A DNA stretch of 64,000 bases from Delftia tsuruhatensis NBRC 16741 (GTDB lineage Bacteria > Pseudomonadota > Gammaproteobacteria > Burkholderiales > Burkholderiaceae_C): contig NZ_BCTO01000030.1 in assembly GCF_001571325.1 (NCBI RefSeq), forward strand, positions 1 through 64,000, in the 5' to 3' direction. How positions within the stretch are numbered: position 1 is the first letter of the stretch; every line of letters starts with the position of its first letter. Both the position numbers and the translations under genes were made by a program. Shown here in pieces: positions 16,735 through 24,581 of the stretch. The notes below the pieces were generated by a model that was given only the letters and a program-made list of their open reading frames with translations, searched no databases and was not told where the DNA came from.

Positions 16735-18258
16735 TCAGCCCATCTTCAGCAGCAGTGCCACTTCGTACGCATACAGCAGGTCCTCCTGGGCCTGGGACTG
16801 CACGTACTGGGCATCGATGAGGCGCACGCGGCGCAGCGCCTCGTCGGCGGTGAGGCCCTCGCGCACCAGCCATGCGGCCAGCACCGTGCCCGTGCGGCCC
16901 AGGCCGGCCAGGCAGTGCACGGCCAGCACCTCGCCCGCGCGCAGCATGGCCGACATGCGCGCCAGCAGCATCTGGATCTGGGCCACCGACGGTGATTCGT
17001 GGTCCCGCACCGGCAGGTGCAGGTTGCGCAGGCCATGGCGCTGCAGCGGCTCCTGCGGCAGGTCGTTTTCGGTCAGCGTGATCAGCACGGTGACGCCGCA
17101 GCCGCGCAGGGCCTTCAGGTCGAAGTCCATGGACTGCACCACGCCCGGTTGCGGCGCGCCCGCCAGCCGGCCCGGCACCAGCCAGGCAAAGCCGCTGGGG
17201 CCACGGCTGGCCGGCACGGCCTGCGGGTCGGCCACCAGCGGCTGCCAGTCCACCAGCACGGAGGGATTGACGGCGCGCGGCCGGGCTGCTGCAGCGGCAG
17301 CGGGTGTCGGTGCGGGTGCGGGTACCGGCGCAGGCACGGGTACGGGCTCAGGTGCAGGCATGGGTTCGGATGCAGGCTCGGCGGCCACTGCGTCCGACAG
17401 GAATTCGGAGATCGCGGCCACGGCCGCTGCAGGCAGCGGAGGAGGCAGGGGCACGCCCTCCTCCAGGTCTTCGGCCCGCGCATCGGGAGAGGCCACGGCA
17501 CAGCTGCCGGTGCGCAGGAACTGCTGGCCCGCCAGCGACAGCGGTGCACGCTGGAAGGCTTCCATGGATTGCGCCTCGGCGATGCGGCCGCCGGCCAGCA
17601 GCAGCATGTCCTGCGCCACGGCCTGTGCGTGCTGCTGGTGGTGCGTGCTCATCAGCACGGCCGTGCGCCGGGCCACCTGGCGCAGCAGCTCCAGCAGCAC
17701 GAAGGCCTCGTAGCCCTCAAGCTCTGCCGTGGGCTCGTCCACCATCAGCAGGGCCGGCTCGGCCAGCGCCTCGCGCAGGATGGCCACGGCACGCTGCTGC
17801 ACGGGGGACAGCTGCAGCGCCGGCTGGTCGAACATCAGCGCAAGCTCGGGAAAGCCGAAGGCCTGCACCTGCGCGCGGCACCAGTCGCGCAGCGCATGCG
17901 GCACGAGCTTGAGGCGGGGCCGGGCCAGCTCGACGATGGCGTCGAAGGTGCTGGCCATCATCAGCCGGGCCTGCTGCTGCACCAGGCGCGGCGCCTGCAT
18001 GGCGCCAGCCCATTCCTGGCCCGCGTAGCGCACGCTGCCCCAACGGCGAAAGCGCGGATTGGCGGCATTGAGATCGGCCAGCGTGCGCAGCAGCGTGGAC
18101 TTGCCCGAGCCGCTGGGGCCCATCAGGGCCGTGATGCCGTGGGTGGGCAGCGTGAAGTCCACCTCAGCCAGGATGACGCGCGCGCCGAACGATGCGCCCA
18201 AACCCGCCGCCTGCAAGCTGTAGTCCTGCTTCAAAGCATGCCCTTCCTGTTTTGCCAT
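16735..18258 (-). CDS. ABC-type ATPase fused to a tyrosine/dual-specificity phosphatase
   Basis: 507 aa from ATG 18258. Residues 10-265 form an ABC ATPase like the PstB/PotA group: Walker A GPSGSGKS (47-54), Q-loop near 94-96, signature 'LSPVQQR' (150-156) in place of LSGGQ, Walker B LLMVDEP (170-176), H-loop His206. A Pro/Ala/Val-Pro-rich linker (about 285-345) leads to a phosphatase domain with loop HCLAGLGRT (448-456; nucleophile Cys449, Arg455) and a candidate general acid in 'LPVRDHE'. No permease or binding protein is adjacent. A TTG at 18234 with AGGAAGGG before it is a strong alternative start; a GTG at 18300 is less likely. The pair with the downstream roadblock gene suggests signalling rather than transport. 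Confidence 0.85.
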   Translation of the reverse strand: MAKQEGHALKQDYSLQAAGLGASFGARVILAEVDFTLPTHGITALMGPSGSGKSTLLRTLADLNAANPRFRRWGSVRYAGQEWAGAMQAPRLVQQQARLMMASTFDAIVELARPRLKLVPHALRDWCRAQVQAFGFPELALMFDQPALQLSPVQQRAVAILREALAEPALLMVDEPTAELEGYEAFVLLELLRQVARRTAVLMSTHHQQHAQAVAQDMLLLAGGRIAEAQSMEAFQRAPLSLAGQQFLRTGSCAVASPDARAEDLEEGVPLPPPLPAAAVAAISEFLSDAVAAEPASEPMPAPEPVPVPAPVPAPAPTPAAAAAARPRAVNPSVLVDWQPLVADPQAVPASRGPSGFAWLVPGRLAGAPQPGVVQSMDFDLKALRGCGVTVLITLTENDLPQEPLQRHGLRNLHLPVRDHESPSVAQIQMLLARMSAMLRAGEVLAVHCLAGLGRTGTVLAAWLVREGLTADEALRRVRLIDAQYVQSQAQEDLLYAYEVALLLKMG

Positions 18259-18468
18259 GGGCCCTTGCGGGCGCTTCTTCCTGAAACCAGAACGGTGCAC
18301 GCCCGCCTGGATGGGCCGGCAGTCTAAGCGTATTCGCTCTATCTCAAATCGTCACAATTTGAAACACCGCTAACGCAAAAGGACGCGAATTCACAGAATA
18401 CAACCATCACATTGCCGCACGAATGCAGGAATAGCCAGCCACTGGCCGGTTGAATTCCCCATGCAATA

Positions 18469-18494
18469 AGCCCCGGCACATTCGTGCCGGGGCT
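18469..18494 (-). terminator. Strong stem-loop after the HtrA gene
   Basis: AGCCCCGGCAC and GTGCCGGGGCT form a perfect 11-bp stem with a 4-base loop, about 50 bases beyond the protease stop. Only a short T-poor tail (TTATTG on the minus strand) follows, so termination may be imperfect. Confidence 0.65.
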
Positions 18495-18545
18495 GTGCGA
18501 TCAATTCAGTGTGCAGGTGCTTTTCAGTCCCTTACCTCCTTTCGC

Positions 18546-20099
18546 TTACCCGAGACGTACGGGAACAAATATCCTGTTGCCATCGCGCCAAATCAGCACG
18601 GCCACGGTCTTGCCGGCCTTGGCCATGGCGGCGCGCACGGCCTCGATATCTCCGGCAGGCGAGCCATTGATGGACAGCAGCACATCGCCCTGCGTGATGC
18701 CGGCCTCGGCCGCCGGGCCTGCGGCGTCGGCAACGACCAGGCCGTCCTTCACGCCGATCTGCTGCTTTTCCTCGGGCTGCAGCGGGCGCAGGGCCAGGCC
18801 CAGCTTGCCCTTGCCGGCGTCGGGCTTGTCCTTGGCCACCTTGGCAGCCTTGTCGCTGGCATCGCCCAGCACGGCGCTGAGCGTGCGGGCCTCGCCGTTG
18901 CGCCATATCTCCAGCGTGACCTTCTGGCCCGGCAGCGCCTGGCCCACAAAGGCCGGCAGATCACCCGAGCCCACGATGGGCTGGCCATCGATCTTGCGCA
19001 CCACGTCGCCGGGCTCCAGTCCCGCCTTGGCGGCAGGGCCGCTCTTGTCCACGCTGGACACCAGGGCGCCTTCGGGACGGTCGAGCTTGAAGGAATCGGC
19101 AAAGGCCTGGTTCACCTCCTGCACGGCCACGCCCAGCCGCGCATGCTGCACCTTGCCCGTGGCCACGATCTGCTGCTGCACGCGCGTGGCCACCTCGATG
19201 GGAATGGCGAAGGACACGCCCTGGTAGCCGCCCGAACGCGAGTAGATCTGGCTGTTGATGCCCACCACCTCGCCGCGCGCATTGAACAGCGGGCCGCCCG
19301 AGTTGCCGGGGTTGATGGCCACGTCGGTCTGCAGGAAAGGCACGAAGCTGTCGTCCGGCAGGGTGCGGCCCTTGGCGCTGACCACACCGGCCGTCACGCT
19401 GCTCTCGAAGCCGAAGGGCGAGCCGATGGCCAGCACCCAGTCGCCCACGCGCAGATCGGCCGTCTTGCCCAGCGACACCGTGGGCAGGTTCTTCGCCTCG
19501 ATGCGCAGCACGGCCACGTCGGTCTTGGGATCGGCGCCCAGCACCTTGGCGCTGAACTCGCGCCGGTCGGTCAGCTTGACGGTCACCTCCTTGGCGCCGC
19601 GCACCACGTGGGCGTTGGTCAGGATCAGGCCGTCGCTGGAGACGATGAAGCCCGAGCCTTCGCCGCGCGTGGGCACATCGCGCTGGGGCTGGCCCTGGCC
19701 CATGCCCGGCATGCCGGGCACGCCGAAGCGGCGGAAGAATTCAAAGAACGGATCGTTGGGGTCCATGCCCGGCACGCCCTGCTGCCCCTGGCGCGCTGCG
19801 GCCTCGTCGCCGTCCTCGCCCATGGCACGCGAGCTGCCGACCACGCTGATGTTGACCACGGCCGCGCCATTGCGCGCCGTGATGTCGGCAAAGTTGGGCG
19901 CCGCCACGGCACCGGCGGGAGAAGCTGGAGAAGCGGCAGAAGCAGGCTGTGCCGCAGGCGCAAACAGCGACGTGGCGGCACGCGCATCGCCATGCACCAC
20001 ACCAACCAGACCGGCGCCCGTGGCGCCCAGGGCGCCGATGGCACCTGCGGCCACCAGGGCCAGCACCAGACGGCGGGGAGTCGACAGAATCTTGTTCAT
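18546..20099 (-). CDS. degP: Periplasmic serine protease, HtrA/DegP (MucD) family
   Basis: 517 aa with an N-terminal signal (RRLVLALVAAGAIGALGATGAG). The trypsin-like domain carries the triad His164 (NAHVV), Asp194 (KTDVAVL) and Ser267 (GNSGGPL). Two PDZ domains follow (about 285-375 and 410-510; 'GLEPGDVVRKIDGQPI', 'GITQGDVLLSINGSPA'). A Gly/Pro/Met-rich loop (GMDPNDPFFEFFRRFGVPGM) matches the LA-loop of DegP. It degrades or refolds damaged envelope proteins. It is monocistronic in appearance, with no anti-sigma or sigma-E genes nearby. Length is in the usual range for MucD-type proteases. Confidence 0.93.
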   Translation of the reverse strand: MNKILSTPRRLVLALVAAGAIGALGATGAGLVGVVHGDARAATSLFAPAAQPASAASPASPAGAVAAPNFADITARNGAAVVNISVVGSSRAMGEDGDEAAARQGQQGVPGMDPNDPFFEFFRRFGVPGMPGMGQGQPQRDVPTRGEGSGFIVSSDGLILTNAHVVRGAKEVTVKLTDRREFSAKVLGADPKTDVAVLRIEAKNLPTVSLGKTADLRVGDWVLAIGSPFGFESSVTAGVVSAKGRTLPDDSFVPFLQTDVAINPGNSGGPLFNARGEVVGINSQIYSRSGGYQGVSFAIPIEVATRVQQQIVATGKVQHARLGVAVQEVNQAFADSFKLDRPEGALVSSVDKSGPAAKAGLEPGDVVRKIDGQPIVGSGDLPAFVGQALPGQKVTLEIWRNGEARTLSAVLGDASDKAAKVAKDKPDAGKGKLGLALRPLQPEEKQQIGVKDGLVVADAAGPAAEAGITQGDVLLSINGSPAGDIEAVRAAMAKAGKTVAVLIWRDGNRIFVPVRLG

Positions 20100-20165
20100 G
20101 GCAGACCTTTCCTCAAAAGCAGCGTTCCTTGCTGCGTTGGGGAGAAGTCTGAAGGGGCAGACTTA

Positions 20166-20187
20166 GGCGAGGCTTAGAGGCCTCGCC
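20166..20187. repeat. Inverted repeat GGCGAGG-N8-CCTCGCC
   Basis: Seven-base arms 8 bases beyond the ArsC-family stop (minus strand) and about 70 upstream of the HtrA start. No T-run follows, so it may be a weak terminator for the ArsC gene or a control site for HtrA. Confidence 0.35.
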
Positions 20188-20194
20188 GTGCATC

Positions 20195-20563
20195 TCAGAT
20201 CAGCGCCAGCACCTTCTCCGGCGGGCGGCACAGCGCCGCGCCCTTGGGCGTGACGACGATGGGGCGGTTGAGCAGCACCGGGTGCTCGGCCACGGCGGCG
20301 AGCAACTGCGCATCGCTGGCCAATGCATCGCCCAGGCCCAGCTCGGCGAAGACGGCTTCCTTGCTGCGCAGCAGCTCGCGCACGGGCATGCCCAGCTGCC
20401 GGACCAGGGCCTGCAGTTGCTCAGCGTCCAGGGGCTGGGCGATGTAGTCGACGATGGTCGGCTCTATGCCGTTGTCGCGCAGCAGGGCCAGCGCGCCGCG
20501 CGAGTTGCTGCAGCGGTTGTTGTGGTAGATGGTGATGTCGGTGCGGGGGGCGGTGGTGTTCAT
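20195..20563 (-). CDS. arsC: ArsC-family reductase (glutaredoxin-dependent arsenate reductase type)
   Basis: 122 aa from ATG 20563. It carries the family active site 'YHNNRCSNSRGAL' (Cys about residue 18) and the distal motif 'LLNRPIVVTPKGAALCRPPEKV' that supplies the arsenate-binding arginine. Enzymes of this type reduce arsenate to arsenite with glutathione and glutaredoxin. No arsR, arsB or other ars gene lies nearby, so a general thiol role (YfgD-like) is equally possible. It follows the NCS2 permease by 31 bases on the same strand and may be read from that transcript. Confidence 0.8.
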   Translation of the reverse strand: MNTTAPRTDITIYHNNRCSNSRGALALLRDNGIEPTIVDYIAQPLDAEQLQALVRQLGMPVRELLRSKEAVFAELGLGDALASDAQLLAAVAEHPVLLNRPIVVTPKGAALCRPPEKVLALI

Positions 20564-20594
20564 GGGCCGCAGTGTAGGCCCATGAAAATGCGCC

Positions 20595-21911
20595 TCAGGC
20601 CACGGCTTCCTCGGGATGGGCATCGACCTCGCGGCCGGGCAGCAGCAGGTTCAGCCCCACCGCGACCAGGGCGCCGACGGTAATGCCCGAGCCGAAGACT
20701 TCGCGCACGAAGGCAGGCATGCGGGCCAGCAGGTCCGGGCGCACCGTGACCGCCAGGCCGCAGCCCAGCGAGACCGCGATGATCAGGCTGGCGCGCCGCG
20801 AGTGCTCGGCGCCGCTGAGCATGCGGATGCCGGCAGAAATGATCATGGCAAACATCATCAGCCCCGCGCCGCCGAGCACGGGCTGCGGAATCGTCACCAC
20901 CAGTGCGCCCAGCACGGGAAAGAGTCCGGCCAGCAGCAGCATGACGCCCGTCAGCATGACCACATGGCGGCTGGCCACGCCGGTCAGCGAGACCACGCCC
21001 ACGTTCTGGGCGAAGGTGGACAGCGGAGGGCTGGACATCACGGCCGCGAAGGCCGAGCCCACGCCGTCGCACAGCATGCCGCTGGACAGGCGCTTGCCGT
21101 CGATGCGCGTCTGCGTGGCCGCGCCCAGGGCCATGAAGGTGCCCGTGGTCTCGACGATGGTCACCAGAAAAGCGATGGACATGGCGACGATGCCGGCCAC
21201 CGGGAACGTCATGCCGAAGGTCAGCGGCTGCGGGATGGCGAAGACCGCGGCCTCGCTCACCTGGGTGAAGTCGATCAGGCCCAGCGCCAGGCACAGCACA
21301 TAGCCGCAGGCGATGCCCAGCACCACGGCCGAGGCAGAGACGATGCCCCTGCCCCACTGCACGAAGCCGATCACCAGCACCAGCACGAAGCCGGCGATGG
21401 CCAGGTGGCCGATCGCGCCGTAGTCGCTGCGGCCCACGCCGCCCGCAGCCCAGTCCACGGCGACGGGGGTCAGCGACAGGCCGATCATGGTCACGACCAC
21501 GCTGGTCACGGTGTGCGGGAAGAAGCGGCGGATCACGGGCATGAAGTAGCTGCCCACGATCATCACCAGCGACCCTACCAGCGAGGAGCCCAGGATGCCG
21601 GCCACGCCATGCTCCAGCCCCACGCTGATGCCCGCGCCCACGAAGGCGAAGCTGGTGCCCATGACGCAGGGCAGCCGTATGCCCACGGGCCCCACCCCCC
21701 TGCACTGGACGATGGTGACCACGCCCGAGCCCAGCAGCGCTGCATTCACCAGCGCCACGATCTGGTCGGCCGGCAGCTTGAGCGCCCCGCCGAAGACCAG
21801 GGGCACGGCGATGATGCCGCCCAGCGCCGCCAGCAGGTGCTGCAGCGACAGAAGGACCGTGGTGATGAGCATTGGCGGTCGGTCTTCCACCTTGTAAAGC
21901 AGTTGTTCCAT
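20595..21911 (-). CDS. NCS2 nucleobase:cation symporter (xanthine/uric acid type)
   Basis: 438 aa with about 13 hydrophobic segments. Visible NCS2 hallmarks are 'QHLLAALGGIIAVPL' near the N-terminus, 'LPCVMGTSFAFVGA', the signature region 'FLVTIVETTGTFMALG' and 'NVGVVSLTGVASRHVV'. It is a proton-coupled importer of purine bases, most like the XanPQ/UacT branch. AAGGAG stands before ATG 21911. It lies downstream of the deaminase gene in the same direction, which supports uptake of an oxidised or amino purine for that enzyme. The exact base transported cannot be read from sequence. Confidence 0.88.
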   Translation of the reverse strand: MEQLLYKVEDRPPMLITTVLLSLQHLLAALGGIIAVPLVFGGALKLPADQIVALVNAALLGSGVVTIVQCRGVGPVGIRLPCVMGTSFAFVGAGISVGLEHGVAGILGSSLVGSLVMIVGSYFMPVIRRFFPHTVTSVVVTMIGLSLTPVAVDWAAGGVGRSDYGAIGHLAIAGFVLVLVIGFVQWGRGIVSASAVVLGIACGYVLCLALGLIDFTQVSEAAVFAIPQPLTFGMTFPVAGIVAMSIAFLVTIVETTGTFMALGAATQTRIDGKRLSSGMLCDGVGSAFAAVMSSPPLSTFAQNVGVVSLTGVASRHVVMLTGVMLLLAGLFPVLGALVVTIPQPVLGGAGLMMFAMIISAGIRMLSGAEHSRRASLIIAVSLGCGLAVTVRPDLLARMPAFVREVFGSGITVGALVAVGLNLLLPGREVDAHPEEAVA

Positions 21912-22054
21912 TGTCTTGTCTCCTTGTGTCCTGGCCGTTGGCCTCTTCAGAGGCGCTTGTATGTATGTCGGGGCAGTGGTGCCGGAAAAGGGTGGGGGTC
22001 CTGAAAGTGCTGTCCGGGTCTTCGAGCCTCCTGGAGATGCTTCGGGGGAATGGC

Positions 22055-22108
22055 GCAGCGCGGCAGGTCGGCACCCGCGATGGCCTGGGTGCCGGCCTGC
22101 CGCGCTGC
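22055..22108. other. 22-bp intergenic hairpin between deaminase and permease genes
   Basis: GCAGCGCGGCAGG-TC-GGCACCC (22055-22076) pairs with GGGTGCC-GG-CCTGCCGCGCTGC (22087-22108). All 22 positions pair, one as G-U in RNA, around a 10-base loop. It begins 9 bases after the deaminase stop (minus strand) and has no T-run. Possible roles are mRNA protection, partial termination or a protein site. Confidence 0.75.
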
Positions 22109-22117
22109 AGGGTGATG

Positions 22118-23503
22118 TCAGTGGCCCGCTGCGCGCTCGAACAGCGTGCGGGCCAGTTCGCGGTGGCGGGTCAGCACGCGCGGCAGGTCGGCCGTGAGCA
22201 GGTGGCCGTCACGCACCACGACACGGCCGTTGATGACGCTGGTGGACACGTCGGTGGGCGTGCAGAACACGAGCGCGGCCACGGGGTCATGGCCTGCGCC
22301 CGCGTAACCCACGCCCGACATGTCGAAGGCCACGAAGTCGGCCGACATGCCCGGCGCCAGCGCGCCGATGTCGTCGCGCCCCAGCACGCGCGCGCCGCCC
22401 AGGGTGGCGATCTCCAGCGCCTCGCGCGCGCCCATGGCGGCAGGGCCGTGGCCCACGCGCTGCAGCAGCAGGGCCTGGCGCGCCTCGCCCAGCATGTGGG
22501 CGCCGTCGTTGGAGGCGCTGCCGTCCACGCCCAGGCCCACGGGCACGCCCGCATCGCGCATGGTGCGCACGGGCGCAATGCCCGAGGCCAGGCGCATGTT
22601 GGAGCACGGGCAATGCGCCACGCCCGTGCCCGTGCGCGCGAACAGCGCAATGCCCTCGGCATCGAGCTTGACGCAGTGGGCATGCCAGACATCGGGGCCG
22701 ACCCAGCCCAGGCTTTCGGCGTACTGCGCGGGGGTGAGGCCGAATTTCTCGCGAGAGAAGGCGACGTCGTTGTCGTTCTCGGCCAGGTGGGTGTGCAGCG
22801 ACACGCCATGCGCACGCGCCAGCACGGCGGACTCGCGCATCAGCTCGCGCGTCACCGAAAACGGCGAGCACGGCGCCAGCACCACGCGCAGCATGGAGTG
22901 GCGTGCGCTGTCGTGGTACTGCTGGATCAGGCGCAGGCTGTCGCGCAGGATGGCTTCCTCTTCCTCCACCACCGCGTCGGGCGGCAGGCCGCCCTTGCTG
23001 CGGCCCAGGCTCATGGAGCCGCGCGCCGCATGAAAGCGCATGCCCATCTGCTGCGCCGCGGCGATGGAGTCATCCAGCCGAGCGCCATTCGGATACAGGT
23101 ACAGGTGGTCGCTGGTGGTGGTGCAGCCCGACAGCATCAGCTCGGCCATGGCGGTCTGGGTGGAGACGTGGATCATCTCCGGCGTGAGGTGCGACCACAG
23201 CATGTACAGGTTGGTCAGCCACGAGAACAGCTCCGCATCCTGCGCGGCAGGCACGGCGCGCGTGAGGCTCTGGTACATGTGGTGGTGCGTGTTGACCAGG
23301 CCCGGCATCACCACGCGGCCGCGCATGTCCAGCACCTGGGCCGTGCCGTCGTCCACCATGCGGCGGTACTGCGGCGGCAGATCGGCCGTGGCGCCCACCC
23401 ATTGCACGGCCGGGCCGTCGGCCACCAGGGCGCCGTCGCGGATCTCGCGGCGCTGCGCATCCATGGTGACGAGTACATCGGCGTTCAGTGCGATCAAGGT
23501 CAT
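22118..23503 (-). CDS. Amidohydrolase, 8-oxoguanine deaminase type
   Basis: 461 aa from ATG 23503. It is a cytosine-deaminase-like amidohydrolase with metal ligands in 'GLVNTHHHMYQSLTRAVPAAQ', 'LHTHLAEND', a His near 'VWHAHCVK' and Asp in 'GVDGSASND'. The stretch 'AELFSWLTNLYMLWSHL' and overall length match the 8-oxoguanine/isoguanine deaminases described in pseudomonads. The likely reaction is hydrolytic deamination of an oxidised guanine to uric acid and ammonia. Gene order regulator - deaminase - NCS2 permease on one strand makes a small purine scavenging unit. A plain guanine deaminase is less likely but not excluded. Confidence 0.8.
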   Translation of the reverse strand: MTLIALNADVLVTMDAQRREIRDGALVADGPAVQWVGATADLPPQYRRMVDDGTAQVLDMRGRVVMPGLVNTHHHMYQSLTRAVPAAQDAELFSWLTNLYMLWSHLTPEMIHVSTQTAMAELMLSGCTTTSDHLYLYPNGARLDDSIAAAQQMGMRFHAARGSMSLGRSKGGLPPDAVVEEEEAILRDSLRLIQQYHDSARHSMLRVVLAPCSPFSVTRELMRESAVLARAHGVSLHTHLAENDNDVAFSREKFGLTPAQYAESLGWVGPDVWHAHCVKLDAEGIALFARTGTGVAHCPCSNMRLASGIAPVRTMRDAGVPVGLGVDGSASNDGAHMLGEARQALLLQRVGHGPAAMGAREALEIATLGGARVLGRDDIGALAPGMSADFVAFDMSGVGYAGAGHDPVAALVFCTPTDVSTSVINGRVVVRDGHLLTADLPRVLTRHRELARTLFERAAGH

Positions 23504-23584
23504 GGCGTTCTCTTCTTCGAAATGGAAAAGCCGCCAGTCTAGGAAGGACACGCCATTGCCGATAGCGCTGAATTCCGCCCGATG

Positions 23585-23603
23585 TGTCCACAAAAAGTGG
23601 ACA
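23585..23603. promoter_or_regulatory. Palindrome TGTCCAC-N5-GTGGACA upstream of the deaminase
   Basis: Perfect 7-base arms around AAAAA, 82-100 bases before the deaminase start and 13 bases beyond the LysR stop. Position and symmetry suit a LysR-type binding site for the neighbouring regulator. Confidence 0.5.
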
Positions 23604-23615
23604 AGTGCCTAAGAC

Positions 23616-24524
23616 TCACCGCCCCCCGGCAAACAGCCTTGCCAGCGCCTGGCCGATGGACTGGGCCATCAGCTCGCCCGCCGCGCTCAACTGCCCCCTG
23701 GCCCGGCCGGTCAGCACCAGCGTCTGCCGCCGCAGATGCGCATCGCGCAAAGGCACGAAGACCAGGGCATTGCGGCTGCGCTCCTCCATCACGTCCAGCG
23801 GGTTGAGCAGGGCGATGCCCTCGCCCAGCATGACCAGGCGCTGGATCAGCGCCATGGAGGTGGACTCGGCCACGGGCGTGACCTCGATGGCGTTGCGCGC
23901 AAAGGCTTCGTCCAGCAGGCTGCGGATGGACAGCGGCGGCGCGGGCAGGATGAGCGGATGGCCTATGCACTCGCTGAGCAGCACGGACGATTGGCGCGCC
24001 AGCGCATGCCGGGGCGGCACGATGGCGCCGATCTGCCATTCGCTGGTGGCCAGCGCGCGCAGCGCGGGGCGTTCGGACAGGTCGTAGGCCAGGCCCAGGT
24101 CGGCGTCGCCGCCTTCCACGGCGGCCGCGATGTCGCTCAGGGGCAGGTCGATGATGCGCACCACGATGCCCGGGTGACGCTGGCGGAATTCATGCACCAG
24201 CGAGGGCAGCAGCGAGCCGGCCAGCCCCGTGGTCGCGGCCACGGTGATCTCGCCGCTGCGCGCGCCCTGCAGTTCGGCAATGCGCTCGCGCAGCGCCGCA
24301 TGCTCGCGCAGCGTGGCGCGCACATGGGCCAGCACCATCTCGCCCGTCGGGGTGAGGCGCAGGCGCTTGTGGATGCGCTCGAACAGGGGCGTGCCCAGCT
24401 CGGCCTCCAGGTCGAGGATCTGGCGGTTGACGGCCGTGGGGGCCACGTGCAGATGTTCGGCCGCCTTGCGGATGGAACCGCGGCGGACTACTTCGTCGAG
24501 ATAGCGCAGGACTCTGGCGTGCAT
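23616..24524 (-). CDS. LysR-family transcriptional regulator of the purine block
   Basis: 302 aa. The winged HTH is at 1-60 ('RYLDEVVRRGSIRKAAEHLHVAPTAVNRQILDLEAELGTPLFER'), followed by a linker helix and a two-lobed effector domain (90-295). It ends 112 bases before the deaminase start and points the same way, with a palindrome in the gap. Most LysR genes are divergent from their targets; this one is co-directional, so it could activate the deaminase-permease operon from that gap. The inducer may be a purine, by context only. Confidence 0.88.
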   Translation of the reverse strand: MHARVLRYLDEVVRRGSIRKAAEHLHVAPTAVNRQILDLEAELGTPLFERIHKRLRLTPTGEMVLAHVRATLREHAALRERIAELQGARSGEITVAATTGLAGSLLPSLVHEFRQRHPGIVVRIIDLPLSDIAAAVEGGDADLGLAYDLSERPALRALATSEWQIGAIVPPRHALARQSSVLLSECIGHPLILPAPPLSIRSLLDEAFARNAIEVTPVAESTSMALIQRLVMLGEGIALLNPLDVMEERSRNALVFVPLRDAHLRRQTLVLTGRARGQLSAAGELMAQSIGQALARLFAGGR

Positions 24525-24581
24525 GGCGCGAGCGTAGCGGGGTTTGCCGGGCCGCGCTTTGCAGCGCCCGGCGGCGCAGGC

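Noticed and set aside
20195..20563. An arsenic resistance operon around the ArsC-family gene
   Set aside because: Neighbours are a purine permease and HtrA; no ArsR, ArsB, Acr3 or ArsH sequence is present.
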